A stretch of DNA of 48,151 bases from Akkermansiaceae bacterium (GTDB lineage: Bacteria > Verrucomicrobiota > Verrucomicrobiia > Verrucomicrobiales > Akkermansiaceae), in the NCBI GenBank assembly GCA_013001695.1, contig JABDMC010000066.1:1-48151 (forward strand), written 5' to 3'. The notes beneath the pieces were generated by a model. The model was not told the origin of the DNA. It searched no databases and worked only from the letters and a program-made list of their open reading frames with translations. Positions within the stretch are counted from its first letter, which is position 1. Every line of letters begins with the position of its first letter. The position numbers and the translations under genes are program-made. Of this stretch, positions 17,824-26,141 are shown piece after piece.

Positions 17824-19353
17824 CTACTCGCAGGAAAGCCGGAGGGCCTCGAGGATGGGCCTCGATTTGTTCTCCGTCGAATCCTCGAGCTTCAGCTCCA
17901 CTTGAAATCCGAATCCGGCGGGCAGCCCGGAGAGATCCATCTCGGCCGGAGTCCTGCTGACCTGCTTGGAAAACCCCGGGATGTAGTCGTAGGTTTCCTT
18001 GACCTCCTGCCACGGTGTCCATTCGTCGATGGCGCCATCCCCGGTTGTGTCGACCCCGACGCGGGCGGACACCGTCTCGACCCACGGGCCCGGGCTGACG
18101 TAGTCCGTCTTCTGCTGCGTCGCGAGGTAGAATTGCCCTTCCGCGAAGCAGATGTCCGGGTCGGGGTGCCCGTTGCCGATCTTGTCGCACCAGGCAAACT
18201 GCTGATCGATCGACGGCGAGGTGAACCACCCGACGCTCATCTGATGGCCGTCCGCGGGATCGTAGTCGCCGAACAGGTAGTACTGCCCTCCGACCGCGAT
18301 CGCCGCCCAGTCGCCGTAGGCTTCCTGCGCGGGCTCGTGGACCTCGTACTCGGCGACGTTTGTCTTGTAGTGTTCCGGGTCCTCCTTGGCCCAATGGGGG
18401 TGGGTGTAGGTCCGCTTCTCCCCGGTCGGCTTGGTCCGGTTGTCGACGGCGTAGCCCCGAATCTCGAACCGGTCGATTCCGTTCGGGCTGACCGCGTGCC
18501 CGGCGAGCGGCGAGTCCCATGACCGTTTGCTCGCGTTGATCGGGCTCCAGTCCTCGAAGATGACGTGCACCTTGCCATCGAGGGCGCGGATGAACCCGGC
18601 ATCGGAACCATGCGAGGGGTCGTCCACGGCCTTCCCCTTGTTCTCCCCGGGTTCGCCGTCGGTGAGGTCCTCGTCGACGTAGACGTGCGAATCCTGGTCG
18701 TTCGGGAAGTCGTAGTAGATCATCGTCTTTCCGTCGACGTGCTCGGCACTGGTGACCCATGCCGAGAACCGCTCCGTCACCGGTCCGTGATGGACCCAGT
18801 TCACCATGTCGCGGCTCTGCCACGCATGATATCCGCCCGTGCGGGGTTTCAATCCGCCGGGGGCGTCGAACTGGTTGGGAAAGCGGGTGGTCAGGAGGGG
18901 AACGTCAAAGCCTTCGAGGGTGGCGGGTTCGGGCTTGAACTCGGGCAACGCCTTCGGCTTCCGGCCTTTCTTCCGCCGCGGTTGGCCGCTTCCGTAGCGG
19001 CCGAACATCCAGTAGTCGTCGGGCCCGATGGTGAGGAGGACGGGCGCATCGCCGAGGTTCACCGGGCCGAGGTTCTCGATCGGATTCCAGTTTTGCCAGA
19101 TCGGCGACTGCGTGATCCGCAGCGACTTCGCGGAGCGCTTCTTGTCGAATCTCCGGATGCTGGTCTTCAGCGTTCCCGATTTTCCGGTGAGGGTGGCCGT
19201 CCCGTCGGCGATCACGATTCCCTCGGAGGCGCTGACCGCCTTTTGCCACTCCTCCTGGGTGTCGATGTTCCATCCTGCCCCGGCGGCCGGGGCCGGGGAG
19301 ATTGCGAGGCACAGGATTCCGGGGAGGACGACGTGTCTACGGATGGGTGTCAT
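17824..19353 (-). CDS. Exported GH43-like five-bladed beta-propeller protein
   Basis: 509 residues with signal peptide MTPIRRHVVLPGILCLAISP from ATG 19353. The middle part repeats the pattern of GH43/GH32-type propellers: WMFGRYGSG, SRDMVNWVHHGPVT, MIYYDFPNDQD, SPNGIDRFEIRGY, GGQYYLFGDYDPADG, DPDICFAEGQFYLATQQKTD. The Asp and Glu residues at these blade ends could be catalytic but cannot be assigned safely. The C-terminal portion (VGVDTTGDGAIDEWTPWQEV and on) is a further beta domain. Likely role: an arabinosidase-, xylosidase- or galactosidase-like enzyme on a side chain. It lies 24 bp downstream of the EF-hand sulfatase gene and 118 bp upstream of the sulfatase-DUF1080 gene. Confidence 0.75.
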   Translation of the reverse strand: MTPIRRHVVLPGILCLAISPAPAAGAGWNIDTQEEWQKAVSASEGIVIADGTATLTGKSGTLKTSIRRFDKKRSAKSLRITQSPIWQNWNPIENLGPVNLGDAPVLLTIGPDDYWMFGRYGSGQPRRKKGRKPKALPEFKPEPATLEGFDVPLLTTRFPNQFDAPGGLKPRTGGYHAWQSRDMVNWVHHGPVTERFSAWVTSAEHVDGKTMIYYDFPNDQDSHVYVDEDLTDGEPGENKGKAVDDPSHGSDAGFIRALDGKVHVIFEDWSPINASKRSWDSPLAGHAVSPNGIDRFEIRGYAVDNRTKPTGEKRTYTHPHWAKEDPEHYKTNVAEYEVHEPAQEAYGDWAAIAVGGQYYLFGDYDPADGHQMSVGWFTSPSIDQQFAWCDKIGNGHPDPDICFAEGQFYLATQQKTDYVSPGPWVETVSARVGVDTTGDGAIDEWTPWQEVKETYDYIPGFSKQVSRTPAEMDLSGLPAGFGFQVELKLEDSTENKSRPILEALRLSCE

Positions 19354-19377
19354 GGGTCACGGGCGTTGAGGTCGGGG

Positions 19378-21471
19378 CTATCTTGCCGAGTCGATGACGT
19401 ATTCTTTGCGCGAGACCACGCCGTCGCCATTCTTGTCGAAATTCCTGAACCGCCGCTCGAGGTTTTTGCCGGTCTGCCCGGCAAGGTACTCCGCCAGCGT
19501 GAGGATGCCGTCCCGGTCCGTATCCCACCGGTTGAAGGGAACATTGCGGTCCCCCTTCGCCCGCTTTGCCGGTGCCGTCGGCCCGGCATCGCTCCCGCCC
19601 TCCGCAGGCAAGGCCGAACCGGCAAAGGAGTTCTTTCCGGGAACCACCTCCGGGTAACTGCGGAGGAACCGGTTCTCATCCACCAGGTTGAGGTAGTAGT
19701 GGGTCGTGCCATCCGGGAGTTCCGCCGTGACGCGGTTCCCGTCGTGCAGCTTCGCCGGCAGTCGAAACCACTCCTCGTATCGCGCCCCGCCGTTGCGGGT
19801 GTAGATCACGTCGGCCTGCACCACCCCGGCTCCCCTCTCCTCGAACCGGAACTCGACCGTTCGGCCGGTCCTGCGGTGGCTTTGCACGATGCAGACCTCG
19901 TCCTTGTGGGGCAGCGGGGCCTGGCAGTGCGGGTTGTAATAGGGATAGCTGGCGTTCATCCCGTTGAGAATCGCGGTCAGGCGGGCGTTCATTTCGCGCG
20001 TCTTGCCGGGCATGGCCTCCGCCAGGTTGTGGGCCTCCTCGATGTCGGCCCGCTTCTGCCCGCCGCCGGTCGTCTCGTAGAGCCGGAAGAGCTCGAGCCC
20101 GCTGGTCGACGGGTTCCCGACGTGGTCGTAGTTGCGCACCAGCTTGAAGTCGCCGGTTCGAATCGTGCTTTCGAGGGCCACGCCGTGGGGGAAGTGCCAG
20201 ACCATCGTGTCGCGGACCGACCCGTCGGGGTGCCTGACGAGCCGCGGATCGGCCGGGTTCTTCCGCAGGAGCGGCAGCAGGTCGCATCCGTCGAGGTTCT
20301 TCCCCTTCGGCCGCGGGGTGCCGGTCATCGACAGGATGGTGGGATAGAAGTCGAGGCCGTTGGCCATCACGTCGGTTTGCACGCCCGCCGGAATCCCCGG
20401 CCCCGTGATGATGAGGGGCACCCGCGTCCCGCCTTCCATGGCGGAGATCTTGCCCCGGGCCAGCGGCCGGTTGTCGGTGTAGCGTTCCTCCGGCCCGCCT
20501 TCCATGCCGCCGTTGTCGGAGGTGAAGATCAGGTAGGTGTTCTCGCTGAGCTTGTGCCCCGGCCAGCGTGGATCGTCGGTCTCGTCCAGGTAGTCGAACA
20601 GGATGCCCAGGTAGTAGTCGAGCTCCTCGACCATCGCGCAGTAGAACGGATTCAGCTGGCCCGGGGTGTCCTGCTTCGGGGTGGCCGCCGGATCGATGCC
20701 GAGGCGCTTGGCGTACTTCTCGAGGCGCTCCTTCGAGCGGGTGTGGATCGGCGAATGCACCAGCCACGTCGCGTAGTAGAGGAAGAACGGCTTGCCCTTG
20801 TTCTCCCTCAGGAACGTGAGGGCATCCTCGTTGGTCTGGTGATACGGATAGCCGTTCGCGTCGAGCCGATACGGATCGCCGGCCGCCTTCGTGGCGAACC
20901 CGGCGAGTCGATCCTTCATCGCACCCCGCGAGCCGCGATCGGACCGCGTGAAATCGAAGCCCACATCGCCGGGCTGGGGAAAGGCGTTGTGGTTGATGGC
21001 GACGTGCCACTTGCCGGAGTGACCGGTGGTGTATCCGTTGCGCCGCAGGATCCTCGCCAGCGTCAACTCGTCCTCCGGCATCCTCCCGCTGTACCACGGA
21101 TCCATCATGCGGGCGTGGCGGTTGCGGGCACGGGGCGGCGCCCCGCCGACCACGTGCGTCTTCTGGGCCCGGGCCGGATGATTGCCGCTCAGGATCGCGC
21201 ACCGCGACGGCGCGCAGGTCGGAGCGGGCGCGTACCCCTGCCAGAACATGACGCCCTTCTTCGCGAGGGCGTCGAGATTCGGCGTCTCCATCGGGCTGGC
21301 CTCGTCGATGTCGTAGCACTTCACATCCTGCCAGCCGAGGTCGTCGGTGAGGATGAGAACCACGTTGGGCTTCGCGGGACGCCCGTCAGCGCCGCGCGCC
21401 TCGCCGGGAACCAGCAGTCCCCCCGCGGCCGCGGCGGTTGCCAGGATGAAAGTGATTGGCGTGTCCCGCAT
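19378..21471 (-). CDS. S1 sulfatase with C-terminal EF-hand pair
   Basis: 697 residues, exported (MRDTPITFILATAAAAGGLL from ATG 21471). S1 sulfatase core: Asp-Asp metal pair in LTDDLGW (residues 43-44), motif C86-A-P-S-R-CAILSG, SGKWHVAINH and FTSDNGGMEGG. Residues about 540-620 form an extra beta domain (VEFRFEERGAGVVQADVIY). Residues about 643-697 hold two EF-hand calcium loops, DTDRDGILTLAE (from D650) and DKNGDGVVSRKE (from D679), probably for calcium-dependent stability or docking. A -10/-35 pair stands 24 bp upstream (21495-21523), so this gene probably leads the five-gene (-) cluster reaching to 12766. Confidence 0.92.
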   Translation of the reverse strand: MRDTPITFILATAAAAGGLLVPGEARGADGRPAKPNVVLILTDDLGWQDVKCYDIDEASPMETPNLDALAKKGVMFWQGYAPAPTCAPSRCAILSGNHPARAQKTHVVGGAPPRARNRHARMMDPWYSGRMPEDELTLARILRRNGYTTGHSGKWHVAINHNAFPQPGDVGFDFTRSDRGSRGAMKDRLAGFATKAAGDPYRLDANGYPYHQTNEDALTFLRENKGKPFFLYYATWLVHSPIHTRSKERLEKYAKRLGIDPAATPKQDTPGQLNPFYCAMVEELDYYLGILFDYLDETDDPRWPGHKLSENTYLIFTSDNGGMEGGPEERYTDNRPLARGKISAMEGGTRVPLIITGPGIPAGVQTDVMANGLDFYPTILSMTGTPRPKGKNLDGCDLLPLLRKNPADPRLVRHPDGSVRDTMVWHFPHGVALESTIRTGDFKLVRNYDHVGNPSTSGLELFRLYETTGGGQKRADIEEAHNLAEAMPGKTREMNARLTAILNGMNASYPYYNPHCQAPLPHKDEVCIVQSHRRTGRTVEFRFEERGAGVVQADVIYTRNGGARYEEWFRLPAKLHDGNRVTAELPDGTTHYYLNLVDENRFLRSYPEVVPGKNSFAGSALPAEGGSDAGPTAPAKRAKGDRNVPFNRWDTDRDGILTLAEYLAGQTGKNLERRFRNFDKNGDGVVSRKEYVIDSAR

Positions 21472-21494
21472 CTCGTTCGCTTCGTCGCGGCCGG

Positions 21495-21523
21495 ATTATT
21501 CGAGATGCGGCCCCCGGGCGCAA
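21495..21523 (-). promoter_or_regulatory. Probable sigma-70-type promoter of the sulfatase operon
   Basis: Read on the (-) strand: TTGCGC (21523-21518), a 17-bp spacer, then AATAAT (21500-21495), matching the -10 consensus at 5 of 6 positions and the -35 at 3 of 6. Transcription would begin near 21488 and give a leader of about 17 nt before ATG 21471. Confidence 0.5.
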
Positions 21524-21639
21524 CCCCCATTGCGGACCGGGGCCGGTTGCCAGGGCGCATCACCAAGAACCTCGCCGCGGTCCCTGTCCGGACCTACCAT
21601 CCCGAGGCGGTCCGCGGCAACGAAGCCATCAGCGCGCAC

Positions 21640-21665
21640 CAGCGAACATCAGCGGTGGCCGCGCC
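21640..21665 (+). repeat. Dispersed 26-bp repeat, copy A
   Basis: Begins CAGCGAACATCAGCGGTG and ends CCGCGCC. It matches copy B (22618-22643) at 25 of 26 positions. Both are intergenic. A partial copy of the first seven bases (ATCAGCG) also lies about 10 bp upstream. Confidence 0.6.
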
Positions 21666-21741
21666 GTCAGCAAACAGGAGGGAGAGCAGGACCGGACCCA
21701 TCCCGATGCGCACCCGGAATGAGCCGCTTCCTGCGCCACGT

Positions 21742-22332
21742 TCATCGCCGGCGACGCAGGCCCAGCACGAGGCCGAGCATGGCGAGGACCGTTCCCGAGG
21801 GTTCCGGAACGATGGTGAGACTCAGCCCGTCGACCACCAGGCCGGACCCCGTCACGATTCCGGATCCGGTCCCGAGATTGAAATCGCTGAAGGTCGCGCC
21901 CGCCGGGGACACGTCGATGGTGCCATTCCCCGAGATCGTATAGGCATCGCCGTTCGTCACCGCGAGATTCGAGTTGAAATCGAGCCGCAGATCGTCCTGT
22001 CCCCCGCCGACAGGATCGTCATGGTCGAAGCGGATGTTCACCAGGGAGGTGCTCTGGGCAGTGGTGGTGTTCGTCAGGATGCCGGTTCCCGTGATGCCGT
22101 AGTTCTGCGTGACGTCGAAAATAGGATCAAACGGATCGGAACTCAGGGCGACCACCACAATCATGTTGTCCAACCCCCCGGCCGAAAAAATCCCCGCCCC
22201 GCTCAGGGTGTAATTGATAATCGAGGACCCCGGCGTCCCCGAGAATACCAGGCTCACCGCTCCGGCGCCGGGGAGCGCGCCCATCAGCAGCAGCGCCGCA
22301 ACCGTTCCAAATTGCTTTGTTCGTGTCTTCAT
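21742..22332 (-). CDS. PEP-CTERM-sorted exported protein
   Basis: 196 residues. ATG 22332 is chosen because it opens the signal peptide (MKTRTKQFGTVAALLLMGAL) and is preceded by a strong Shine-Dalgarno, GAAGGGAG at 22335-22342, rare in this window. The body is a Gly/Asn/Thr-rich beta protein (SIINYTLSGAGIFSAGG; NSNLAVTNGDAYTISGNGTI). The C-terminus is a PEP-CTERM sorting signal: VPEP, hydrophobic SGTVLAMLGLVLGL, then RRRR. Such proteins are moved to the surface or matrix by EpsH/exosortase systems, which are not in this window. Binding function unknown. A promoter with a perfect TTGACA lies 98 bp upstream. Confidence 0.92.
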   Translation of the reverse strand: MKTRTKQFGTVAALLLMGALPGAGAVSLVFSGTPGSSIINYTLSGAGIFSAGGLDNMIVVVALSSDPFDPIFDVTQNYGITGTGILTNTTTAQSTSLVNIRFDHDDPVGGGQDDLRLDFNSNLAVTNGDAYTISGNGTIDVSPAGATFSDFNLGTGSGIVTGSGLVVDGLSLTIVPEPSGTVLAMLGLVLGLRRRR

Positions 22333-22334
22333 GG

Positions 22335-22342
22335 CTCCCTTC
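22335..22342 (-). promoter_or_regulatory. Strong ribosome binding site of the PEP-CTERM gene
   Basis: GAAGGGAG read on (-), two bases before ATG 22332. It decides the start against longer in-frame options. Confidence 0.6.
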
Positions 22343-22405
22343 CGCCCTTGTTCCGGGCAGGCATCCCACGACACCCCCGCCGGAATTCGGGTCGTTTCGT
22401 ACCGC

Positions 22406-22435
22406 ATCGTCAGAAACGGCGACCCCCCTTGTCAA
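22406..22435 (-). promoter_or_regulatory. Probable sigma-70-type promoter of the PEP-CTERM gene
   Basis: On the (-) strand a perfect -35, TTGACA (22435-22430), is followed after 18 bp by GACGAT (22411-22406), a fair -10 (A2, A5 and T6 conserved). The leader would be about 66 nt. Confidence 0.4.
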
Positions 22436-22617
22436 TCGCGTCCCGCCCGCGCCCCGGAATCCTCACTTCCTCCTGCTCGTCTCAGGCCGTCTTGATGATC
22501 CGGCATCGGTGCCATCCAAGGTGTCACGATTTTCAAGCCCAATTCCCAGGAGGTGGAATCGGCACCCGGAGTGCCGGGACAGCTGAACCAGGAAAGGCTC
22601 CCCGGCAAGAACGCTAT

Positions 22618-22643
22618 CAGCGAACATCAGCGGTGCCCGCGCC
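22618..22643 (+). repeat. Dispersed 26-bp repeat, copy B
   Basis: Same orientation as copy A (21640-21665), differing at one base (C for G after CAGCGGTG). It is intergenic, about 980 bp away. Confidence 0.6.
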
Positions 22644-22781
22644 CACGTCGGAAGTGCGCCGCATCGGGCTCGGACCGGTTTCTCGTCTGCCCCCGGTTCC
22701 CGGCCTCCCTTGCTGGCGGGACGACAATCCGCGGCGCGCAAGCCACGCCAATGGGCATGTTCGATCCCGCCGGCCGCCCCG

Positions 22782-23708
22782 TCACTCGCCGACCGGGCCG
22801 ACGTACTCGCGCGCGATGACGACATTGTCGAAGCAGACGGTGTTCACCGGGTTCTTCGTCCAGCGGTCCGTGACGTAGCTTTCGAGGGTCAGGGCGTTGG
22901 CGTGCAGGGTGGGGCTCGTGCGCCAGCTGATGCCCTTCCAATGGCCGCGGAGCTGGCCGTCGATCCAGAAGGCCTGTTCCCCGTCCCGCTTCCCGGGGGT
23001 GTTTTCCTTCAGCATGAACTCGGCGCAGATCCACTTCTCCTTCACGATGGCCGGTTGCGCCGCGGGCCGGAAGGCGTTCCCCCAGAACTTCTTGTCGGGC
23101 GCCGGGCTCATCTCGTGCCAGTAGCTGTAGAAATTCCACTTCCCCGGCGGATCGTTCTTTCCCCAGTCGCCCCACGGCTCGAGGGCGGTCGAGAACCGTT
23201 CGTCGCCGGCCGGCTTCAGCCCGGCCCCGCCGAACCCGCTCCAGCGATCGCCGCCTTGCAGGGACTTGTTGGCGCGCAGGGTCACGAAGTGGTGCACGTA
23301 ATCGCAATCCTTGTCGAAGCGCGTGTAAAAGCGCACGAAGACGACGGGCGCCGGCTTGAACCACTTCGTCATCCCTCCCCCGGTATCGTTCCCGAGGTGC
23401 GCCTCGACGCGCAGGCTGCGTTTCCCGGCCGGCCCGCCGCCCGCATCCACCAGGCTGAGGACCGTTTCCTTGTTGCGGGTCTCGTCCCATCGCGCGCCCA
23501 CCTCCCCCGCCTCGAAATCGTCGGCGAAGATGACGGCGGGATGGTTCGCGACCGCCCCTTCCCCGCCGGCCTTCGCCGCCAGGCCGGCCCCCTCCGGCAG
23601 CGAACTGGCCGCGGCGACATTCCGCGCCCCGTCCGGGTCGCCCCCCGCCAGCGCGACGACCGGCAGGGACACAAGGGCGGCAAGCGGGCCGATCGGACGT
23701 CCCTTCAC
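22782..23708 (-). CDS. Exported jelly-roll (concanavalin-like) protein, possible polysaccharide lyase relative
   Basis: 308 residues. The start is GTG 23708, giving a signal peptide (MKGRPIGPLAALVSLPVVAL); no in-frame ATG occurs before residue 100. From residue about 60 the sequence reads as a single beta-jelly roll: FADDFEAGEVGARWDE, GGMTKWFKPAPVVFVRFYTR, YSYWHEMSPAPDKKFWG, EKWICAEFMLKENTPG, FWIDGQLRGHW, and a VCFDNVVIAREYVG ending. This order is like PL14/PL20-type or LamG-like secreted proteins. No catalytic dyad can be assigned, so it may only bind glycan. It lies 79 bp downstream of the following sulfatase gene on the same strand. Confidence 0.7.
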   Translation of the reverse strand: MKGRPIGPLAALVSLPVVALAGGDPDGARNVAAASSLPEGAGLAAKAGGEGAVANHPAVIFADDFEAGEVGARWDETRNKETVLSLVDAGGGPAGKRSLRVEAHLGNDTGGGMTKWFKPAPVVFVRFYTRFDKDCDYVHHFVTLRANKSLQGGDRWSGFGGAGLKPAGDERFSTALEPWGDWGKNDPPGKWNFYSYWHEMSPAPDKKFWGNAFRPAAQPAIVKEKWICAEFMLKENTPGKRDGEQAFWIDGQLRGHWKGISWRTSPTLHANALTLESYVTDRWTKNPVNTVCFDNVVIAREYVGPVGE

Positions 23709-23787
23709 CCCTGTAATCTAGTCGGCCGCCCCGAGGGCGGGAAAGTCATTTCGGGACCCCGGGCCGGTGGCCCCTACCGGTGCCGGG

Positions 23788-25149
23788 TCAGAACTGTCCC
23801 GGCCATTCCTTCGACTCGCGGCGCGATGAACTCATGAGGGCGCGCAGTTTCCGGACGATATCTCCATGCCGGGCAGCAAGGTCGTTGGCCTCGGCCGGAT
23901 CCTTCGCGAGGTCATAGAGTTCGACTCCCTGCCCTCCCTTCGCCCGGATCGCCTTCCAATGCTTCCAGCGCACCGCCTGGCCGGCGCCGCGTTCGTGGAA
24001 CTCCCAGTAGAAGTGCCGGCCTTCGAACGTGGAAGGATCGCAGGCGGTGAGGGTTTCCACCACGCTGATCCCGTCTATTCCGTCCGGGGCCTCCACCCCG
24101 GCGAGGTCCGCGCAGGTTGGGAGGACGTCCGCGAACCACCACGGGACGTCGCAGGTCTTCCCCGCCGGAACGCTTCCCTTCCAGCGGACGATCATCGGGG
24201 TGCGCAGTCCGCCTTCGGTCAGGTCGCGCTTCCGCCCCCGCAAGGGGCCGGAGCTGTCGAAGCGCCCCTCCCATCGCCTCGCCGCCCCGTTGTCGGAGCA
24301 GAAGAAGACGATGGTCTCCTCCGCGAGGCCAAGTTCATCGAGGAGGTCGAGGATCCGCCCCGCGTCGCGGTCGATGCGCGTCACCATGGCGGCGTGCGAG
24401 ATCTCGTTCGGTTTCCAGTCCATCCGCCCGTAGCCATGATCCTGCGGGGGCATCTGGTACTTGTCGTGCGGCGGCGTCCACGGGACATAGAGGAAGAATC
24501 TCCGGTCCTTGTGGCGGCGGATGAAGTCGAGGGCGAAGTCGGTGCACAGGTCGTGCGCGTAGGTCCCCTCCCGGCCGTCGGCATTCCCCGGCAGCGGGAC
24601 CTTCTCGCGGTTTCGCCAGAGATAGTCCGGGTAGTGGTTGTGGGCCCGGCGCTGGTTGAGGAACCCGAACCACTCGTCGAATCCCTGGGCGTTCGGTTCG
24701 CCGCTGGTGCCCGGTTCGCCCAGCCCCCACTTGCCGGTCATCCCGGTCACGTAACCGGCAGCCTTCAGCACCTCCGCCACGGTCACATCGTCCGCCCGCA
24801 GCGGCACGCGGCCCTTGGCACCCCCGAGTCCCTGCACCCCGCCAATCCCGGTGTTGCCGCGCACGGTCGTGTGTCCGGTGTGCTGCCCGGTCATCAGGAC
24901 GCTGCGTGACGGCGCGCACACCGTCGACCCGGCGTAGCATTGCGTGAAGCGCGTCCCCTCCCGCGCCATGCCGTCGAGGCGCGGGGTGCGGATCACCTCC
25001 TGCCCGTAGCAACCGAGGTCCCCGTAGCCGAGGTCATCCGCCATGATGAAGACGATGTTCGGGCCGCGCTCCGCCTCCTCGGCCGCCCGCACGCTCGCCG
25101 CCACCAGGAATCCCAGCGCCAAACCCAACCCGAATCGCCACGAAGTCAT
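23788..25149 (-). CDS. S1 sulfatase (arylsulfatase A-like)
   Basis: 453 residues, exported. ATG 25149 is preferred; the GTG one codon earlier is possible. Signal peptide MTSWRFGLGLALGFLVAASV. All usual residues are in place: Asp-Asp pair in MADDLGYGDLGCYG (residues 38-39), motif C78-A-P-S-R-SVLMTG, TGMTGKWGLGEPG, PWTPPHDKYQMP and FFCSDNGAA. The length is near the family norm and the C-terminal part (WKHWKAIRAKGGQGVELYDL) is standard. It is probably co-transcribed with the jelly-roll protein 79 bp downstream. Substrate unknown. Confidence 0.93.
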   Translation of the reverse strand: MTSWRFGLGLALGFLVAASVRAAEEAERGPNIVFIMADDLGYGDLGCYGQEVIRTPRLDGMAREGTRFTQCYAGSTVCAPSRSVLMTGQHTGHTTVRGNTGIGGVQGLGGAKGRVPLRADDVTVAEVLKAAGYVTGMTGKWGLGEPGTSGEPNAQGFDEWFGFLNQRRAHNHYPDYLWRNREKVPLPGNADGREGTYAHDLCTDFALDFIRRHKDRRFFLYVPWTPPHDKYQMPPQDHGYGRMDWKPNEISHAAMVTRIDRDAGRILDLLDELGLAEETIVFFCSDNGAARRWEGRFDSSGPLRGRKRDLTEGGLRTPMIVRWKGSVPAGKTCDVPWWFADVLPTCADLAGVEAPDGIDGISVVETLTACDPSTFEGRHFYWEFHERGAGQAVRWKHWKAIRAKGGQGVELYDLAKDPAEANDLAARHGDIVRKLRALMSSSRRESKEWPGQF

Positions 25150-25307
25150 CACGCTGAATAATCACTTTCCAAAGACCCGGCCCGCCTTCCGGACGGAGCG
25201 GTCCCCCGGGTGCCTTCCCGGGCACCGCGTCCACCCTTCGTATCCCATCCCCGCGGCCTCGGAAAGCACTCATGAGCACCATTACCCGCCGGGAGCGCCC
25301 CTGCCGG

Positions 25308-25329
25308 CGCCCCGCTCCGGAGCGGGGCG
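25308..25329. promoter_or_regulatory. 22-bp perfect GC palindrome in a divergent gap
   Basis: A perfect palindrome with no loop, core CCCCGCTCCGGAGCGGGG, lies between the divergent genes starting at 25149 (-) and 25428 (+). It may be an operator or a REP-like element; no T-run follows, so a terminator is unlikely. No regulator is nearby. Confidence 0.35.
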
Positions 25330-25427
25330 GGATCCTCCCCATCCGGCCCGGGCGGCGATTTCCGGGCCCTCCTCCTGCATAAGTGCGGCCGTGGTTCGTC
25401 ACATCAACGGCCAGACGCAAGGGACTC

Positions 25428-26012
25428 ATGATATTCACGCACAAACACAGACTTCTCCCGGCCCTCGCCGGAATGACGGCCGTCGCCCTCACCGCCACCG
25501 CCCTTGCCGGGCCGCCCCATCGCCACCAACCGGCGCAGCACCGCCTCGCCATCAAGCAGGAACCGTCGCCGGAGAGCCACCCGCTCTCGATGCACTTCCG
25601 CGGCGCCGTCGCGAACGCGCCCGACTTGACCCTCACCGACGTGACCGTCGAGCGGATCAGGTTGCGCGGCCGGCAATTCGCCGCCCGCCTGCGGGTCACC
25701 GTGATCAATGTCGGGACCGCCGACTGGAAGAGCGACCTGCACCAGCAGGCGGTGATGGCCCACGTCGGCGACGAACCGTTTCTCGTCGGCACCAAGCTCA
25801 AGTCGCTGCGGGCCGGCGCATCGCGCACCTTCACCGTCACCCTTCCGCTCCTCTGGGGGGCCGGCCATGGCGACGCCCCGCCGCTGAAGATCGCGCTCGA
25901 GATGGACGACGACATCCATCGCGACGGCAACCCCGCCAACGACGACGCCGACGCCTCCGACAATCACATCACGCTCGAAGGCTCCACCGTGAATGCCATG
26001 GTGGGACCCTAG
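25428..26012 (+). CDS. Exported CARDB-like protein of unknown function
   Basis: 194 residues. ATG 25428 is chosen because AAGGGA precedes it by a few bases and it opens a signal peptide (hydrophobic LLPALAGMTAVALTATALAG after a basic MIFTHKHR). The mature part (residues 65-190) reads as a CARDB/APHP-type beta-sandwich: FAARLRVTVINVGTADW, GDEPFLVGTKLKSLRAG, SRTFTVTLPLLWG, then an Asp-rich tail (MDDDIHRDGNPANDDADASD) that could bind calcium. A clean intrinsic terminator follows at 26049-26082, so it is probably monocistronic. Partner unknown. Confidence 0.75.
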   Translation: MIFTHKHRLLPALAGMTAVALTATALAGPPHRHQPAQHRLAIKQEPSPESHPLSMHFRGAVANAPDLTLTDVTVERIRLRGRQFAARLRVTVINVGTADWKSDLHQQAVMAHVGDEPFLVGTKLKSLRAGASRTFTVTLPLLWGAGHGDAPPLKIALEMDDDIHRDGNPANDDADASDNHITLEGSTVNAMVGP

Positions 26013-26048
26013 GCAGCACGCTCTCTCGCCCCCAAAAACCCCCGATCA

Positions 26049-26082
26049 GGAGAGGCGGCCCCCGGGCCGCCTCTCCCATTTT
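26049..26082 (+). terminator. Intrinsic terminator
   Basis: A perfect 12-bp stem GGAGAGGCGGCC / GGCCGCCTCTCC with a 4-nt loop (CCCG), followed by CATTTT. It lies 37 bp past the stop of the gene at 25428-26012 and is the clearest terminator in the window. Confidence 0.75.
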
Positions 26083-26141
26083 CCGCGGGGTGCAATCTCC
26101 GGCCTCCCCGGGCCGTAGTATGGGTTCAAACCCGATTGCCC

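Larger units (their letters stand above)
21472..21741. other. Intergenic region between EF-hand sulfatase and PEP-CTERM genes
   Basis: 270 bp. It holds the sulfatase promoter (21495-21523) and one copy of a 26-bp repeat (21640-21665). Nothing else is recognised, and there is no clear terminator for the PEP-CTERM gene. Confidence 0.5.
22333..22781. other. Intergenic region upstream of the PEP-CTERM gene
   Basis: 449 bp with no convincing gene. It holds the PEP-CTERM promoter and ribosome site, a short hairpin CGGCAC/GTGCCG near 22560-22576, and copy B of the 26-bp repeat (22618-22643). The rest (22650-22780) is GC-rich and featureless to me. Confidence 0.5.

Noticed and set aside
18565-22878. 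A 1437-codon (+) frame across several (-) genes
   Set aside because: It covers three well supported (-) genes and shows no motif of its own.
26119-26140. tRNA-like T-arm (GGGTTCAAACCC) with GCAATC/GATTGC around it
   Set aside because: The paired ends are only about 48 nt apart and there are no D or anticodon arms, so it is not a tRNA; it may be chance.
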